A stretch of 64,000 nt of DNA from Brucellaceae bacterium (GTDB lineage Bacteria; Pseudomonadota; Alphaproteobacteria; Rhizobiales; Rhizobiaceae). The notes beneath the pieces were generated by a model. That model saw only the letters and a list, made by a program, of their open reading frames with translations. It searched no databases and was not told the DNA's origin. Shown one piece after another: positions 34,477 to 44,108 of this stretch. The stretch covers positions 12,270-76,269 of the forward strand of contig JACKJW010000013.1 of the NCBI GenBank assembly GCA_020637755.1, written 5' to 3'. Positions within the stretch are counted from its first letter, which is position 1. Every line of letters starts with the position of its first letter. The position numbers and the translations under genes are program-made.

Positions 34477-36930
34477 TTGGGGACGCGGACGGGTAGCAGG
34501 CGGCTGACCGTAACGGCCGCTCGCCTGGCGGGTGCGACTGCGCTCGGCCTGCTGGCTACGCTTGCCCTGATTCCAGCCTCTCCCCTGCAGGCGCAGGACC
34601 TTTCCAAGCTGTCTGGCAAGACCGATCCCAATGCCCAGATGCTGCTGGAAGCGGATACACTGGTCTATGACAACGACAACCAGGTCGTCCGCGCGCTCGG
34701 TTCCGTCCAGATCGACTATGACGGCAGCAAGCTCGTCGCCCGCGAGGTCATCTACAACCAGAAGACCCGCCGCGTGCGCGCTGTCGGCAATGTGGAACTC
34801 GTCGAGAAGGACGGAAACCGCATCTATGCCGACGAGATGGATGTCACCGACGATTTCGGTAACGGCTTCGTCAATGCGCTGCGCATCGAGACGACCGACA
34901 ACACGCGGTTCGCCGCTGAAAGCGCGGAGCGGTCCGACGGCAATGTGACGACGTTCAACAATGGCGTCTACACGGCCTGCGAGCCGTGCGAGGAAAAGCC
35001 GGACAAGGCGCCGATCTGGCGCGTCAAGGCCAAGCGCATCATCTGGAACGGCCAGGAGAAGACCGTCCGTTTCAAGGATGCCAGCTTCGAGCTGTTCGGC
35101 ATGCCGATCGCCTACATGCCGAGCTTCTCGATCGCCGACCCGACGGTGAAGCGCAAGACCGGCTTCCTGTTCCCGTCTTTCTCCCTGCGCACGGAGCTCG
35201 GCTTCGGCACAAGGCTGCCCTTCTACATCGCGCTGGCCGACACCTACGACCTGCTGCTCAGCCCCACCTATTATACCAAGCAGGGTTTTCTTGGCGAAGC
35301 GGAGTTCCGCCAGCGGTTCGACAATGGCCGCTACATGCTGAAGATGGCGGGCATCCAGCAGAATGAGCCGGGTGCCTTCGACATCAACACCGTCGATCGC
35401 AGCGTCAAGACCCGTTACATGGTGGGCACGACCGGCAAGTTCGACATCAATCCGCGCTGGGCCCTCGGCTGGGACATTCTCGCGCAGAGCGACAAGAATT
35501 TCTCGCATGCCTATTCGATCGGCAATTTCGCCAACGCGGTGCACCGGTCGGAAATCTGGCTGAAGGGCCTGAACGACCGCAACCATTTCGACCTGCGCTT
35601 CATGAAATTCCAGGTGCAGGAAGCCGCGCTCGATTCCAATGCCGGCTCGCGCAACAGCCGCCAGCCATGGGTGCTGCCGAATTTCGACTATACGCGCGTC
35701 GAGGACGATGTGGCGGGTGGACAGTTGACGCTGCGCGCCAACAGCCAGGTGCTCAGCCGCCAGATCACGCAGACCGCCAATGCGCTGACCGAGAAGCAGA
35801 TTCTCAACGGCGCCGGCAATCCGGTTCTGGGCACAGGCATCTACGCCATCAACCGCATTCCGGGCCTCGCCGGCACCAACGGCCGCGCCTCGGTCGAGGC
35901 GGAATGGAAGCGCAACACCATCACGGACGGCGGTTTCGTCATCACCTCCATGCTGGCGGCGCGCGGCGACGGCATCTTCGCCAACCTGAACACGCCCTCC
36001 CAGCGCGCTGTCGGCTATCTGGCCACAAACGAGGGCTGGCGCGTCAGCAAGAATGACGCCTGGTTCCGCGGCATGGCCACCGCCGGGCTGGAGGTGCGCT
36101 ACCCGATCCTGTTCAACACGGGCAGCGCCTCGCACATCCTGGAGCCGGTGGGCCAGCTCTTCATCCGCCCGGATGCGCCCTATCAGGGTGTGATCGGCAT
36201 TCCCAACGAGGATGCGCAGAGCCTGGTGTTCGACGCGACGAACCTGTTCGAGCGCGACAAGTTTTCCGGCTGGGACCGCATCGAGGGTGGGACACGCGCC
36301 AATCTCGGCCTGCGCTATTCCGGCGCCTTTGCCAATGGCTGGACGGCCCAGGGCATTTTCGGACAATCCTTCCATCTGGCCGGCCGCAACCCCTATGCGC
36401 AGCCTGATTTCCTGCAGGTCGGAGCAGCGTCCGGCCTTGAGACAAGCCGGTCTGACTATGTGGGCATGATGGCGGTTTCCACGCCTTGGGGCCTGACGAC
36501 CAGTGTCAGTGCGCGCTTCGATGAGAAGGACTTCCGCCTGCGCCGCCTCCAGACGGACCTGATCTACGCGTCGAAGCTCGGCACGGCCTCATTGCGCTAC
36601 ACCGATATCCAGGCGCAGCCGAAATACGGCTTCACCCGCGACCGCAAGGAAGTTGCCGGTGCGCTCAAGGTCAATCTGACGGAAGACTGGAGCGTCTTCG
36701 GCGGTGCGGCCTATGATCTGGTGAGCAAGACGCTGGTGCGCGACAGCATCGGCTTTGCCTATGACGACGAGTGCTTCACCTTCCAGTTCAGCTATGGCCA
36801 CAAGCGCCAGACCTATGCGCCCAAGAAGGTGAGCCAGCAGTTCGGCCTCTTCCTCTCGTTCCGCACCATTGGCGATTTCGGCAAGAAGGACGGGCTGAAA
36901 CTGGATAGCCTGACGGGCGACAATAACTGA
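34477..36930 (+). CDS. lptD: LPS assembly protein LptD (outer membrane)
   Basis: An 817-residue outer-membrane protein that inserts LPS into the outer leaflet. A TTG start with a perfect AGGAGG is followed by a signal peptide of about 40 residues ending in SPLQAQ. The N-terminal LptA-like jellyroll domain runs from about 55 to 210 (LLEADTLVYDNDNQVVRALGSVQIDY in context). The C-terminal 26-strand barrel starts around SFSIADPTVKRKTGFLFPSF. Two cysteines in ACEPCEEKP and one in DDECFTFQF near the C terminus are candidates for the N-to-C disulfide needed for activity. No lptE is adjacent, as expected in this group. Confidence 0.94.
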   Translation: MGTRTGSRRLTVTAARLAGATALGLLATLALIPASPLQAQDLSKLSGKTDPNAQMLLEADTLVYDNDNQVVRALGSVQIDYDGSKLVAREVIYNQKTRRVRAVGNVELVEKDGNRIYADEMDVTDDFGNGFVNALRIETTDNTRFAAESAERSDGNVTTFNNGVYTACEPCEEKPDKAPIWRVKAKRIIWNGQEKTVRFKDASFELFGMPIAYMPSFSIADPTVKRKTGFLFPSFSLRTELGFGTRLPFYIALADTYDLLLSPTYYTKQGFLGEAEFRQRFDNGRYMLKMAGIQQNEPGAFDINTVDRSVKTRYMVGTTGKFDINPRWALGWDILAQSDKNFSHAYSIGNFANAVHRSEIWLKGLNDRNHFDLRFMKFQVQEAALDSNAGSRNSRQPWVLPNFDYTRVEDDVAGGQLTLRANSQVLSRQITQTANALTEKQILNGAGNPVLGTGIYAINRIPGLAGTNGRASVEAEWKRNTITDGGFVITSMLAARGDGIFANLNTPSQRAVGYLATNEGWRVSKNDAWFRGMATAGLEVRYPILFNTGSASHILEPVGQLFIRPDAPYQGVIGIPNEDAQSLVFDATNLFERDKFSGWDRIEGGTRANLGLRYSGAFANGWTAQGIFGQSFHLAGRNPYAQPDFLQVGAASGLETSRSDYVGMMAVSTPWGLTTSVSARFDEKDFRLRRLQTDLIYASKLGTASLRYTDIQAQPKYGFTRDRKEVAGALKVNLTEDWSVFGGAAYDLVSKTLVRDSIGFAYDDECFTFQFSYGHKRQTYAPKKVSQQFGLFLSFRTIGDFGKKDGLKLDSLTGDNN

Positions 36931-37017
36931 TTGCCCATCCGGCGGCCTTTGACGCCATGGTTTTGCCCTATAAAATGGCGCAAGAAGGGGCACATCACCA
37001 ACGGGATGATTTCGAGT

Positions 37018-37956
37018 ATGTTTTCACGATTGACCGTCCGCACCGCATCGGCAGCCCTGATGGCAGGCCTGCTCCTTGCCGGATCACCCCTCGCACCAAT
37101 CCGTCCGGCCGAAGCGTCTGAAATCCGCTACATCATCAACAACCTGCCGGTGACGAGCTATGACATCCAGCGCCGCGCCGCCTTCCTGCGCCTGCAGCGC
37201 CAGAGCGGCAATCTGGCCGCCAAGGCCGAGCAGGACATGATCGAGCAGACGCTTCGCGCCGTGGAGATGAAGCGTCTCAACATCAACATCCCGAAGGAAG
37301 CCGTCGACAAGAGTTTCGAGGGTTTCGCCTCATCCAACAAGCTTTCGGCCAAGCAGCTGACCCAGATCCTCCAGCAGTCCGGCGTCACTGCCGGCCATTT
37401 CAAGGAATTCATCCGCGTGCAAATGGGCTGGAACGCGGCGCTGGGTGCCCGTTTCCGTGCCGAAGGCCGCATGAGCGAGCAGGATGTCGTGCAGCGCATG
37501 CTCCAGAACGGCGGCACCAAACCCAAGGCGCTGGAATACATGCTCCAGCAGGTCATCTTTGTCGTGCCGGCCAAGGAGCGCAAGTCGCTGATGGCCAAAC
37601 GGCGCCGCGAGGCCGACGCCATGCGTCAGCGGTTCAGCGGTTGCGACAGCACCCGGCAATTCGCCAAGGGGCTGATCGATGTGACCGTGCGCGATCTCGG
37701 CCGTGTGCTGGAGCCGGAGCTGCCGCCGGATTGGGAAAAGCTGATCAAGGCCACCGGCCAGGGTCAGGCGACCAAGATCCGCGACACCGACCGTGGTGTC
37801 GAATTCATCGGCATCTGCTCCACGCGCGAAGTGTCGGACGACCGCGTCGCCCAGATGGTGTTCACCAATGAGGGCAGCATGGACGAGAAGGCCAAGGCCT
37901 TTTCCGACAAGTATACCAAGGAGCTGCGGGACAAGGCCCGCATCGTCAAGCGGTAA
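37018..37956 (+). CDS. SurA N-terminal domain protein (periplasmic chaperone)
   Basis: A 312-residue exported protein in the SurA position of the lptD-surA-pdxA-rsmA operon. After a signal peptide (to about residue 32, PAEASEIR) comes the SurA N-terminal chaperone helix set: YIINNLPVTSYDIQRRAAFLRL and EMKRLNINIPKEAVDKSF. The remainder (about 175-285) sits where SurA has parvulin domains, but I see no clear parvulin signature such as the conserved GGDLG/FV motifs; isomerase activity is doubtful. An alternative start lies at 37006. The expected role is escort of outer-membrane proteins including LptD. Confidence 0.83.
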   Translation: MFSRLTVRTASAALMAGLLLAGSPLAPIRPAEASEIRYIINNLPVTSYDIQRRAAFLRLQRQSGNLAAKAEQDMIEQTLRAVEMKRLNINIPKEAVDKSFEGFASSNKLSAKQLTQILQQSGVTAGHFKEFIRVQMGWNAALGARFRAEGRMSEQDVVQRMLQNGGTKPKALEYMLQQVIFVVPAKERKSLMAKRRREADAMRQRFSGCDSTRQFAKGLIDVTVRDLGRVLEPELPPDWEKLIKATGQGQATKIRDTDRGVEFIGICSTREVSDDRVAQMVFTNEGSMDEKAKAFSDKYTKELRDKARIVKR

Positions 37957-37961
37957 GCACC

Positions 37962-38972
37962 ATGGTCCTGCCTCTGGCCCTGTCGGGCGGTGACCCGTCC
38001 GGAATCGGGCTTGAGATCGCGGCCAAGGCGTGGGCGGCGCGCGAGGCTTTCGCCCTGCCCTGTTTCTACCTGCTGGCTGATCCGGCCATGGTCGAACGGC
38101 GTGCCACGGCGGCGGGTGTGACGGTGCCTGTCTCTGCCTGCGAGCCGCACGAGGCGGCATCGCTGTTTCCGCGGCATCTTCCCGTCGTGCCGCTCGCCAA
38201 CCGCATGACCGACAGCCCCGGCAAGCCGCTGGCGGCCAATGCGGCAGGCATCATCGAGGCCATCGACCGCGCCGTCGCCGACACGCTCGGCGGAACCGCT
38301 TCGGGCGTTGTCACCCTGCCGATTGCCAAGAAGCCCCTCTATGACGCGGGGTTTCCGTTTCCCGGCCACACGGAATACCTGGCCCATCTTGCCGAAACGG
38401 CGACCGGAAGGCCCGTCCGCCCCGTCATGATGCTGGCCGGGCCGAAATTGCGCACGGTTCCCGTCACCATCCACATTGCGCTGTCTGCCGTGATGGCGGC
38501 GCTAACACCGGAGCTGCTGGAAGAGACAATCCGCATCACCCATGCCGATCTCGTCGCACGCTTCGGCCTGTCACGGCCGCGCATCGCCGTCTCCGGCCTG
38601 AACCCGCATGCGGGCGAAGACGGCGCGATGGGCCGCGAAGAGATCGAGGTGATCGCCCCGGTGCTCGACCGGCTGCGCGGCGAAGGCATGGCGATCACCG
38701 GTCCGCTGCCTGCCGACACCCTGTTCCACGACCGGGCGCGCGCGGAATATGATGTCGCCGTCTGCATGTATCACGACCAGGCGCTGATCCCCGCCAAGGC
38801 GCTCGGCTTTGACGACGCAGTGAATGTGACGCTCGGCCTGCCCTTCATCCGCACCTCGCCCGACCACGGAACGGCCTTCGCCATCGCCGGGACGGGTGCC
38901 GCGCGGCCGGACAGCCTGGTCGCGGCGTTGAAGATGGCAGCGCGGATGGCCGCAGGGAGTTCCGGGCAATGA
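37962..38972 (+). CDS. pdxA: 4-hydroxythreonine-4-phosphate dehydrogenase
   Basis: A 336-residue NAD-dependent enzyme of vitamin B6 synthesis that oxidises 4-phosphohydroxythreonine. The metal-binding histidines are seen in FPGHTEYLA, LNPHAGEDG and CMYHDQALIP. The N terminus LALSGGDPSGIGLEIA and the C-terminal LPFIRTSPDHGTAFAIAG are conserved. It follows the surA-like gene after 5 nt, and its stop overlaps the rsmA start by 4 nt. Confidence 0.96.
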   Translation: MVLPLALSGGDPSGIGLEIAAKAWAAREAFALPCFYLLADPAMVERRATAAGVTVPVSACEPHEAASLFPRHLPVVPLANRMTDSPGKPLAANAAGIIEAIDRAVADTLGGTASGVVTLPIAKKPLYDAGFPFPGHTEYLAHLAETATGRPVRPVMMLAGPKLRTVPVTIHIALSAVMAALTPELLEETIRITHADLVARFGLSRPRIAVSGLNPHAGEDGAMGREEIEVIAPVLDRLRGEGMAITGPLPADTLFHDRARAEYDVAVCMYHDQALIPAKALGFDDAVNVTLGLPFIRTSPDHGTAFAIAGTGAARPDSLVAALKMAARMAAGSSGQ

Positions 38973-39829
38973 GCCGCGAGGACGGGTTGAGCGCAGACGG
39001 CCTGCCGCCGCTCAGGCAGGTCATTGCCACCCACGGGCTGGCGGCCAAGAAATCGCTCGGCCAGAATTTTCTCTTTGACCTGAACCTGACCGGCAAGATC
39101 GCGCGGACCGCCGGGCGGCTGGAGGATGCGACCGTCATCGAGGTCGGCCCCGGTCCCGGCGGATTGACGCGCGCCCTGCTGTTTGCCGGGGCGAAGAAAG
39201 TCATTGCCATCGAACGCGACGAGCGCTGCCTCGCCGCCCTGACAGAGGTGGCGGCCCATTATCCTGGACGGCTGGAGGTGATCTCCGGCGATGCGATGGA
39301 TACGGACTATGCCGCGCTCGCCGCCGGGGCGGCGGGTCCGGTGCGCATCGTCGCCAACCTGCCCTACAATATCGGCACGGAGCTTCTGACCGGCTGGCTG
39401 ACCAGCGAGCCATGGCCTCCCTACTTTGCCTCGATGACGCTGATGTTCCAGAAGGAAGTTGCCCAGCGGATCGTTGCCGCGCCGGGATCCAGCCACTACG
39501 GCCGCCTTGGTGTGCTGGCAGGCTGGCGCACGGTATCGCGCATTGCCTTCGACGTACCGCCGCAGGCCTTTTCGCCACCCCCGAAAGTGACCTCTTCGGT
39601 CGTCCACATCGAGCCGCGCGCCGAACCTCTGCCCTGCCGCGCAGAACGATTGGCGCAGGTGACGCAGGCGGCCTTCGGGCAGCGGCGCAAGATGCTGCGC
39701 CAGAGCCTCAAGGGGATTGGCGGCGAGGCGCTGCTGGACAAGGTCGGCATCGAGGCGACCCGGCGGGCCGAAACGCTGGACATTTCCGAGTTCGTGGCGC
39801 TCGCCAACGCGATCGACCGGCGCAGCTGA
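38969..39829 (+). CDS. rsmA: 16S rRNA (adenine1518/1519-N6)-dimethyltransferase (KsgA)
   Basis: A 286-residue SAM-dependent enzyme that dimethylates two adjacent adenosines near the 3' end of 16S rRNA. Family signatures: AKKSLGQNFLFD, motif I VIEVGPGPGGLT, and the catalytic motif IV NLPYNIGTELL. The C-terminal helical domain contains AFGQRRKMLRQSLKGIGG. The start overlaps pdxA (ATGA). It ends the six-gene lptF-to-rsmA operon and converges on gmk. Confidence 0.97.
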   Translation: MSREDGLSADGLPPLRQVIATHGLAAKKSLGQNFLFDLNLTGKIARTAGRLEDATVIEVGPGPGGLTRALLFAGAKKVIAIERDERCLAALTEVAAHYPGRLEVISGDAMDTDYAALAAGAAGPVRIVANLPYNIGTELLTGWLTSEPWPPYFASMTLMFQKEVAQRIVAAPGSSHYGRLGVLAGWRTVSRIAFDVPPQAFSPPPKVTSSVVHIEPRAEPLPCRAERLAQVTQAAFGQRRKMLRQSLKGIGGEALLDKVGIEATRRAETLDISEFVALANAIDRRS

Positions 39830-39870
39830 ATTCCGGTTTGCCCGCCGGCGTTCCGGCTCACCGGCCGGTA

Positions 39871-40545
39871 TCAGCCGAGCTTTTCGTCCAGCAGGCCGGA
39901 GACAAAATCGAACAGGCCCGGGCGCCGGTCGCGGCGCAGCCGTTCGGCCTGCACGATGGCGCGCACGGCCGAAAAGGCGCGGTCCAGATCGTCATTGACG
40001 ACGACATAATCATATTCGCGCCAATGCTCGATCTCGGAACGTGCATTGGCCAGCCGCGTTTCGATCACGGCTTCGCTGTCTTCGGCGCGGCGCTTGAGGC
40101 GCTGTTTCAGCTCCGCCATGGAGGGCGGAAGGATGAAGATGGAGACGATGTCGGCATGCATCTTCTCCTTCATCTGTACCGCGCCCTGCCAGTCGATGTC
40201 GAAAAGCATGTCGCGGCCCTCCGCCATGGCGGCCTCGGCAGCCTCGCGCGGCGTGCCATAGAAATTGCCATGAACCTCCGCCCATTCCAGCAGGGCATCG
40301 GTGTCACGCAGCCGCTCGAAATCGCGTTGGCTGGCGAAATGATAGTGCACGCCGTCGATCTCGGAGCCGCGGCGCGGGCGCGTCGTCACGGACACCGAAA
40401 GCTCCAGCCCCTTGTCGTTTTCCAGCAGGTTGCGCGCGATGGTGGATTTGCCCGCTCCCGAGGGCGAGGAAATGACCAGCATGAGGCCGCGGCGGCGGAT
40501 GGCGGAAGACGGCAGGGTGGCGGGGATCAGCGACGGCATGGGCAC
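39871..40545 (-). CDS. gmk: Guanylate kinase
   Basis: A 224-residue P-loop kinase converting GMP to GDP. Walker A is SSPSGAGKST at about 26-35, and the GMP-binding block is VSVTTRPRRGSEIDGVHYHF; DWQGAVQMKEK follows. The GTG at 40545 has GGAA 5 nt upstream; an ATG two codons later is an equally good alternative. The gap to the yicC stop is only 4 nt, so gmk is the last gene of the fabF-mltG-yicC-gmk run. Confidence 0.96.
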   Translation of the reverse strand: MPMPSLIPATLPSSAIRRRGLMLVISSPSGAGKSTIARNLLENDKGLELSVSVTTRPRRGSEIDGVHYHFASQRDFERLRDTDALLEWAEVHGNFYGTPREAAEAAMAEGRDMLFDIDWQGAVQMKEKMHADIVSIFILPPSMAELKQRLKRRAEDSEAVIETRLANARSEIEHWREYDYVVVNDDLDRAFSAVRAIVQAERLRRDRRPGLFDFVSGLLDEKLG

Positions 40546-40549
40546 ACTT

Positions 40550-41437
40550 TCATTCCACGTTCTGGACCTGCTCGCGGAACTGGTCGATGACGACCTTCAG
40601 TTCCAGACCGATCGCAGTGACGGCGGCGGCGTTGGACTTCGAGCAGAGCGTATTGGCCTCGCGGTTGAATTCCTGGGCGAGGAAATCGAGCTTGCGGCCG
40701 GCCGGCGAACCGCCCGCGATCAGGGTGCGCGCGGCGGCGACATGGGTCAACAGCCGGTCCAGTTCCTCGCGGATGTCGGCCTTGGTGGCAAGGAAGGCGG
40801 CTTCGGCGTGGAGGCGCTCCTCGTCCAGTTGCGGGGCCGAAGACGCCAGCAGCGCGACTTGTTTGGCCAGCCGCCCGGCGATGGAGGCCGGGGCGCGGGA
40901 CGGATCGGCCTCGGCACGCGCCGTCAGCCCGGCGATGGTCTCGACGTGCCCGGAGAGAAGACCGGCCAGCGCCCGGCCTTCGCCGGCGCGCGATGCCTGA
41001 AGCGCAGCCGAGGCCTCCTCCAGCGCGGCCATGACAGCGGCATCGAGTTCGGCGCGCTCCTCGTCGGTCTCCCTGAACTCCGGCACTTCCATCACGCCGC
41101 GAAGCGCCAAGATACCGTCGGCGCGCGCGGGCTCGAAACCGTAATCCTCGCTGAGGCGCTGCGCCGCGCGCGCAACGGTCTGCAGCACAGCCTCGTTGAT
41201 GACAGGAACGGCCTGGGCGGATGCGCGAGAGAGCGACAGGTTGGCGTAAATGTTGCCGCGGACAAAGCGGGCGCCAAGCGCGGCGCGCACCGGCTGCTCC
41301 AGCCGCTCCAGCCCGGGGGGCAGGCGCAGGCGCACCTCAAGGCCCTTGCTGTTGACCGATTTCAGCTCCCAGGAAAAGGACGCGCCGGCATGGTCGCCCG
41401 CGCCCTGCGCAAAGCCGGTCATGGATTGCAAGGTCAT
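40550..41437 (-). CDS. YicC family endoribonuclease-like protein
   Basis: A 295-residue protein of the YicC/YloC family, members of which were shown in other bacteria to have endoribonuclease activity. The N terminus LQSMTGFAQG is the family hallmark, as is the C terminus GRKLDFLAQEFNREANTLCSKSNAAAVTAIGLELKVVIDQFREQVQNVE (given here as a region, residues about 246-295). Acidic residues in this C-terminal block are thought to form the active centre. A GGGGGGAG tract precedes the ATG. It is linked to gmk, as in E. coli-like and alphaproteobacterial genomes. Confidence 0.93.
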   Translation of the reverse strand: MTLQSMTGFAQGAGDHAGASFSWELKSVNSKGLEVRLRLPPGLERLEQPVRAALGARFVRGNIYANLSLSRASAQAVPVINEAVLQTVARAAQRLSEDYGFEPARADGILALRGVMEVPEFRETDEERAELDAAVMAALEEASAALQASRAGEGRALAGLLSGHVETIAGLTARAEADPSRAPASIAGRLAKQVALLASSAPQLDEERLHAEAAFLATKADIREELDRLLTHVAAARTLIAGGSPAGRKLDFLAQEFNREANTLCSKSNAAAVTAIGLELKVVIDQFREQVQNVE

Positions 41438-41465
41438 CGCGGCTCCCCCCCTCTGGTGTCGCGGA

Positions 41466-42668
41466 TTATTGCGGCTTCGGCGCGCCGTCCGTTGCGGGCG
41501 CGGCATTCTTCGCGGCTTCCTCGGCGGCCTTGGCGGCGTCTTCGGCCTGCTGCTTCTCCACTTCGCGCCAGCGGCGCACATTGGCATTGTGCTCTTCCAG
41601 CGAGGCAGCGAAGACATGACCGCCCGTCCCGTCAGCCACGAAAAACAGGTCCTGCGTCTTGGACGGATTGGCCACCGCTTCCAGCGCCGCGCGGCCCGGA
41701 ATGGCAATGGGTGCTGGCGGCAGGCCGTCAATGATGTAGGTGTTGTAGGGCGTCGGCTTCTCCAGGTCCGACTTGTAGATCGGCCGGTCGGACGGCTTTC
41801 CGGCCCCGCCGAAGATGCCGTAGATGATCGTCGGATCGGACTGGAGGCGCATGCCCTTGCGCAGGCGGTTGATGAAGACAGAGGCGACACGCGGCCGCTC
41901 GTCGGCGCGGCCGGTTTCCTTTTCGACGATGGAAGCCAGCGTGACGAATTCGTTGACGTCCTTGACGGGCAGGTCCTGATCGCGGCGCGCCCAGATCGCG
42001 TTCACGAGGTCGCCCTGGGCCTTCTTCATCCGGTCAATGATTTCCTGGCGCGTGGTGCCGCGCTCGAATTTCTGGGTGTCAGCGACAAGGCTGCCTTCGT
42101 CGGGGATTTCGGTGGGCATGTCGCCGGTCAGGATCTCACTTTCGGCGATGCGCTGAAGCACTTGCGCGACCGTCCATCCTTCCGGCGCGGTCAGCGAATA
42201 GAGGATCGAGCGGCCGCTTTCCAGGATGTCCATGATATCCTTCATGGAGGCCCCGGCCTTGATCTCGTATTCACCCGCCTTCAGCTTGCCGTCGTTGCCA
42301 TAGGCGCGCACGCCAAGCGAAAAGACGCGCTCGTCGGAAATCAGGTTGCGCCGTGCCAGCAGCCCGGCAACCTGGCTGGTACCAGCCCCCTTGGGCACGG
42401 TGAAGGTGGTGGTGCGCTCCGATGGACCGGCGGAATGGAACTCCTGGCGCCCGAAATAGAGCGCGATGCCGACGGCCACGACGATGAAGACCACGGTGGA
42501 CATGAGGAAATTCAGGAAGACGATGAACTGGCTGCGTGCGGCGCGCGAGCGGCGCGGCGGAGGGGTGCCCTCCTCCGGACGGAACACCTGGCTCGGCGAC
42601 TTCGGGACGATCGGCGCACTGCCTTGCGCCGGCTGGCGTCCGAAACGTCTGTCAGGCGTGTCATTCAT
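41466..42668 (-). CDS. mltG: Endolytic murein transglycosylase MltG
   Basis: A 400-residue inner-membrane enzyme that cuts nascent glycan strands. A cytoplasmic N-terminal tail rich in P and R (to about residue 45) is followed by one transmembrane helix (FIVFLNFLMSTVVFIVVAVGIALYF in context, about 48-72), a LysM-like region and the YceG catalytic domain. The catalytic glutamate lies in ASIVEKETG, and LQSDPTIIYGI and NTYIIDGLPPAPIAIPG are family-typical. A C-terminal acidic/alanine-rich tail (EKQQAEDAAKAAEEAAK) follows. The ATG at 42668 is chosen over one 54 nt upstream. Confidence 0.94.
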   Translation of the reverse strand: MNDTPDRRFGRQPAQGSAPIVPKSPSQVFRPEEGTPPPRRSRAARSQFIVFLNFLMSTVVFIVVAVGIALYFGRQEFHSAGPSERTTTFTVPKGAGTSQVAGLLARRNLISDERVFSLGVRAYGNDGKLKAGEYEIKAGASMKDIMDILESGRSILYSLTAPEGWTVAQVLQRIAESEILTGDMPTEIPDEGSLVADTQKFERGTTRQEIIDRMKKAQGDLVNAIWARRDQDLPVKDVNEFVTLASIVEKETGRADERPRVASVFINRLRKGMRLQSDPTIIYGIFGGAGKPSDRPIYKSDLEKPTPYNTYIIDGLPPAPIAIPGRAALEAVANPSKTQDLFFVADGTGGHVFAASLEEHNANVRRWREVEKQQAEDAAKAAEEAAKNAAPATDGAPKPQ

Positions 42669-42759
42669 CGTTTTCGAGCCTATCCTGCCTGTCGACTGAA
42701 CCGGGTCAGGAGACCCGAGCAATATGGCGAAACGGCGAAACTCCGCGCCGGTTCAGCCC

Positions 42760-44025
42760 TCAGGCGCTGTAACGCCTGAAGACCAGCGAAGCATTGGTGC
42801 CGCCGAATCCGAAGGAGTTCGACAGCGCGACATTGATCTCGCGTTCGCGCGCCTTGTGCGGCACAAGGTCGATGGCCGTTTCGACGGAGGGATTGTCGAG
42901 GTTGATCGTCGGCGGGGCGATGTTGTCGCGGATGGCCAGCAGCGAGAAAATCGCTTCGGCTGCACCGGCGGCCCCCAGCAGGTGGCCAATGGACGACTTG
43001 GTCGACGACATCGAAACCTTCGAGGCGGCATTGCCGACCAGGCGTTCCACCGCGCCAAGCTCGATCGTATCGGCCATGGTCGAGGTGCCATGGGCATTGA
43101 TGTAGTCGACGTCCGACGGGGTCAGCCCGGCGCGCTTCAAGGCATTGGTCATGCAGCGGAAGGCGCCGTCGCCGTCCTCCGCAGGTGCGGTAATGTGATA
43201 GGCGTCGCCCGTCAGGCCGTAGCCGATGACCTCGCCATAAATCTTCGCGCCGCGCGCCTTGGCGTGTTCCAGTTCCTCCAGCACGACCACACCGGCGCCC
43301 TCGCCCATGACGAAGCCGTCACGGTCGGCATCATAGGGGCGCGAAGCGGTCTGCGGCGTGTCGTTGTACTTGGTCGAGAGCGCCTTGCAGGCGGCAAAGC
43401 CGGCCAGCGACAGGCGGCTGACGGCGGCCTCGGCACCACCAGCCACCATGACATCGGCATCGCCGAACATGATGAGGCGCGAGGCATCGCCGATGGCATG
43501 TGCGCCAGTCGAACAGGCGGTGACGACGGAATGATTCGGACCCTTGTAGCCGTGGCGGATCGACACCTGGCCGGAGACAAGGTTGATGATGTTGCCGGGA
43601 ATGAAGAAGGGGGTGATGCGGCGCGGCCCCTTCTCTTCCAGCACGAGCGTCTGCTCGGCAATGCCGGTGATGCCGCCGATGCCCGAACCGATCATGACGC
43701 CGGTGGCGCAACGGTCCTCGTGGGTTTCGGGCTTCCAGCCGGAATCGAGAATGGCTTCCTCGGCGGCAGCGATGCCGTAGAGGATGAAATCGCCGATCTT
43801 GCGCTGCTCCTTGGCTTCAAGCAGCAGGTCGGGATTGAAGGTGTTGTCCGATCCGTCGCCGCGCGGCACCACATGGGCGATCTTGCAGGCCAGATCATCG
43901 GCCTTGAACAGATCGTCGATGCGGCGCGCGGCCGACTTGCCGGCAAGTACCTGCTTCCACGTGTGTTCCGCCCCCATGCCGAAGGGCGAAAGCAGCCCGA
44001 TACCAGTGACAACAACGCGTCTCAT
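42760..44025 (-). CDS. fabF: Beta-ketoacyl-ACP synthase II
   Basis: A 421-residue condensing enzyme of type II fatty acid synthesis that extends acyl-ACP by two carbons from malonyl-ACP. The active-site cysteine is in VVTACSTGAHA; the two catalytic histidines are in NAHGTSTMA and SSIGHLLGAAG. It ends with SNSFGFGGTNASLVFRR. GGAGG lies 6 nt upstream of the ATG. It follows acpP on the same strand after 83 bp. Confidence 0.97.
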   Translation of the reverse strand: MRRVVVTGIGLLSPFGMGAEHTWKQVLAGKSAARRIDDLFKADDLACKIAHVVPRGDGSDNTFNPDLLLEAKEQRKIGDFILYGIAAAEEAILDSGWKPETHEDRCATGVMIGSGIGGITGIAEQTLVLEEKGPRRITPFFIPGNIINLVSGQVSIRHGYKGPNHSVVTACSTGAHAIGDASRLIMFGDADVMVAGGAEAAVSRLSLAGFAACKALSTKYNDTPQTASRPYDADRDGFVMGEGAGVVVLEELEHAKARGAKIYGEVIGYGLTGDAYHITAPAEDGDGAFRCMTNALKRAGLTPSDVDYINAHGTSTMADTIELGAVERLVGNAASKVSMSSTKSSIGHLLGAAGAAEAIFSLLAIRDNIAPPTINLDNPSVETAIDLVPHKAREREINVALSNSFGFGGTNASLVFRRYSA

Positions 44026-44108
44026 GAAGCGCCTCCGTCGAGTTCAGCAGATGTCGGGAGCAGAAGTGGCAGTCCGGGGACCGGCGGCCGAAGCCGCCGA
44101 CCGGAAGA

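Noticed and set aside
34414..36375. A 653-codon minus-strand frame opposite lptD
   Set aside because: lptD is unmistakable on the plus strand; the reverse frame is an antisense shadow without family features.
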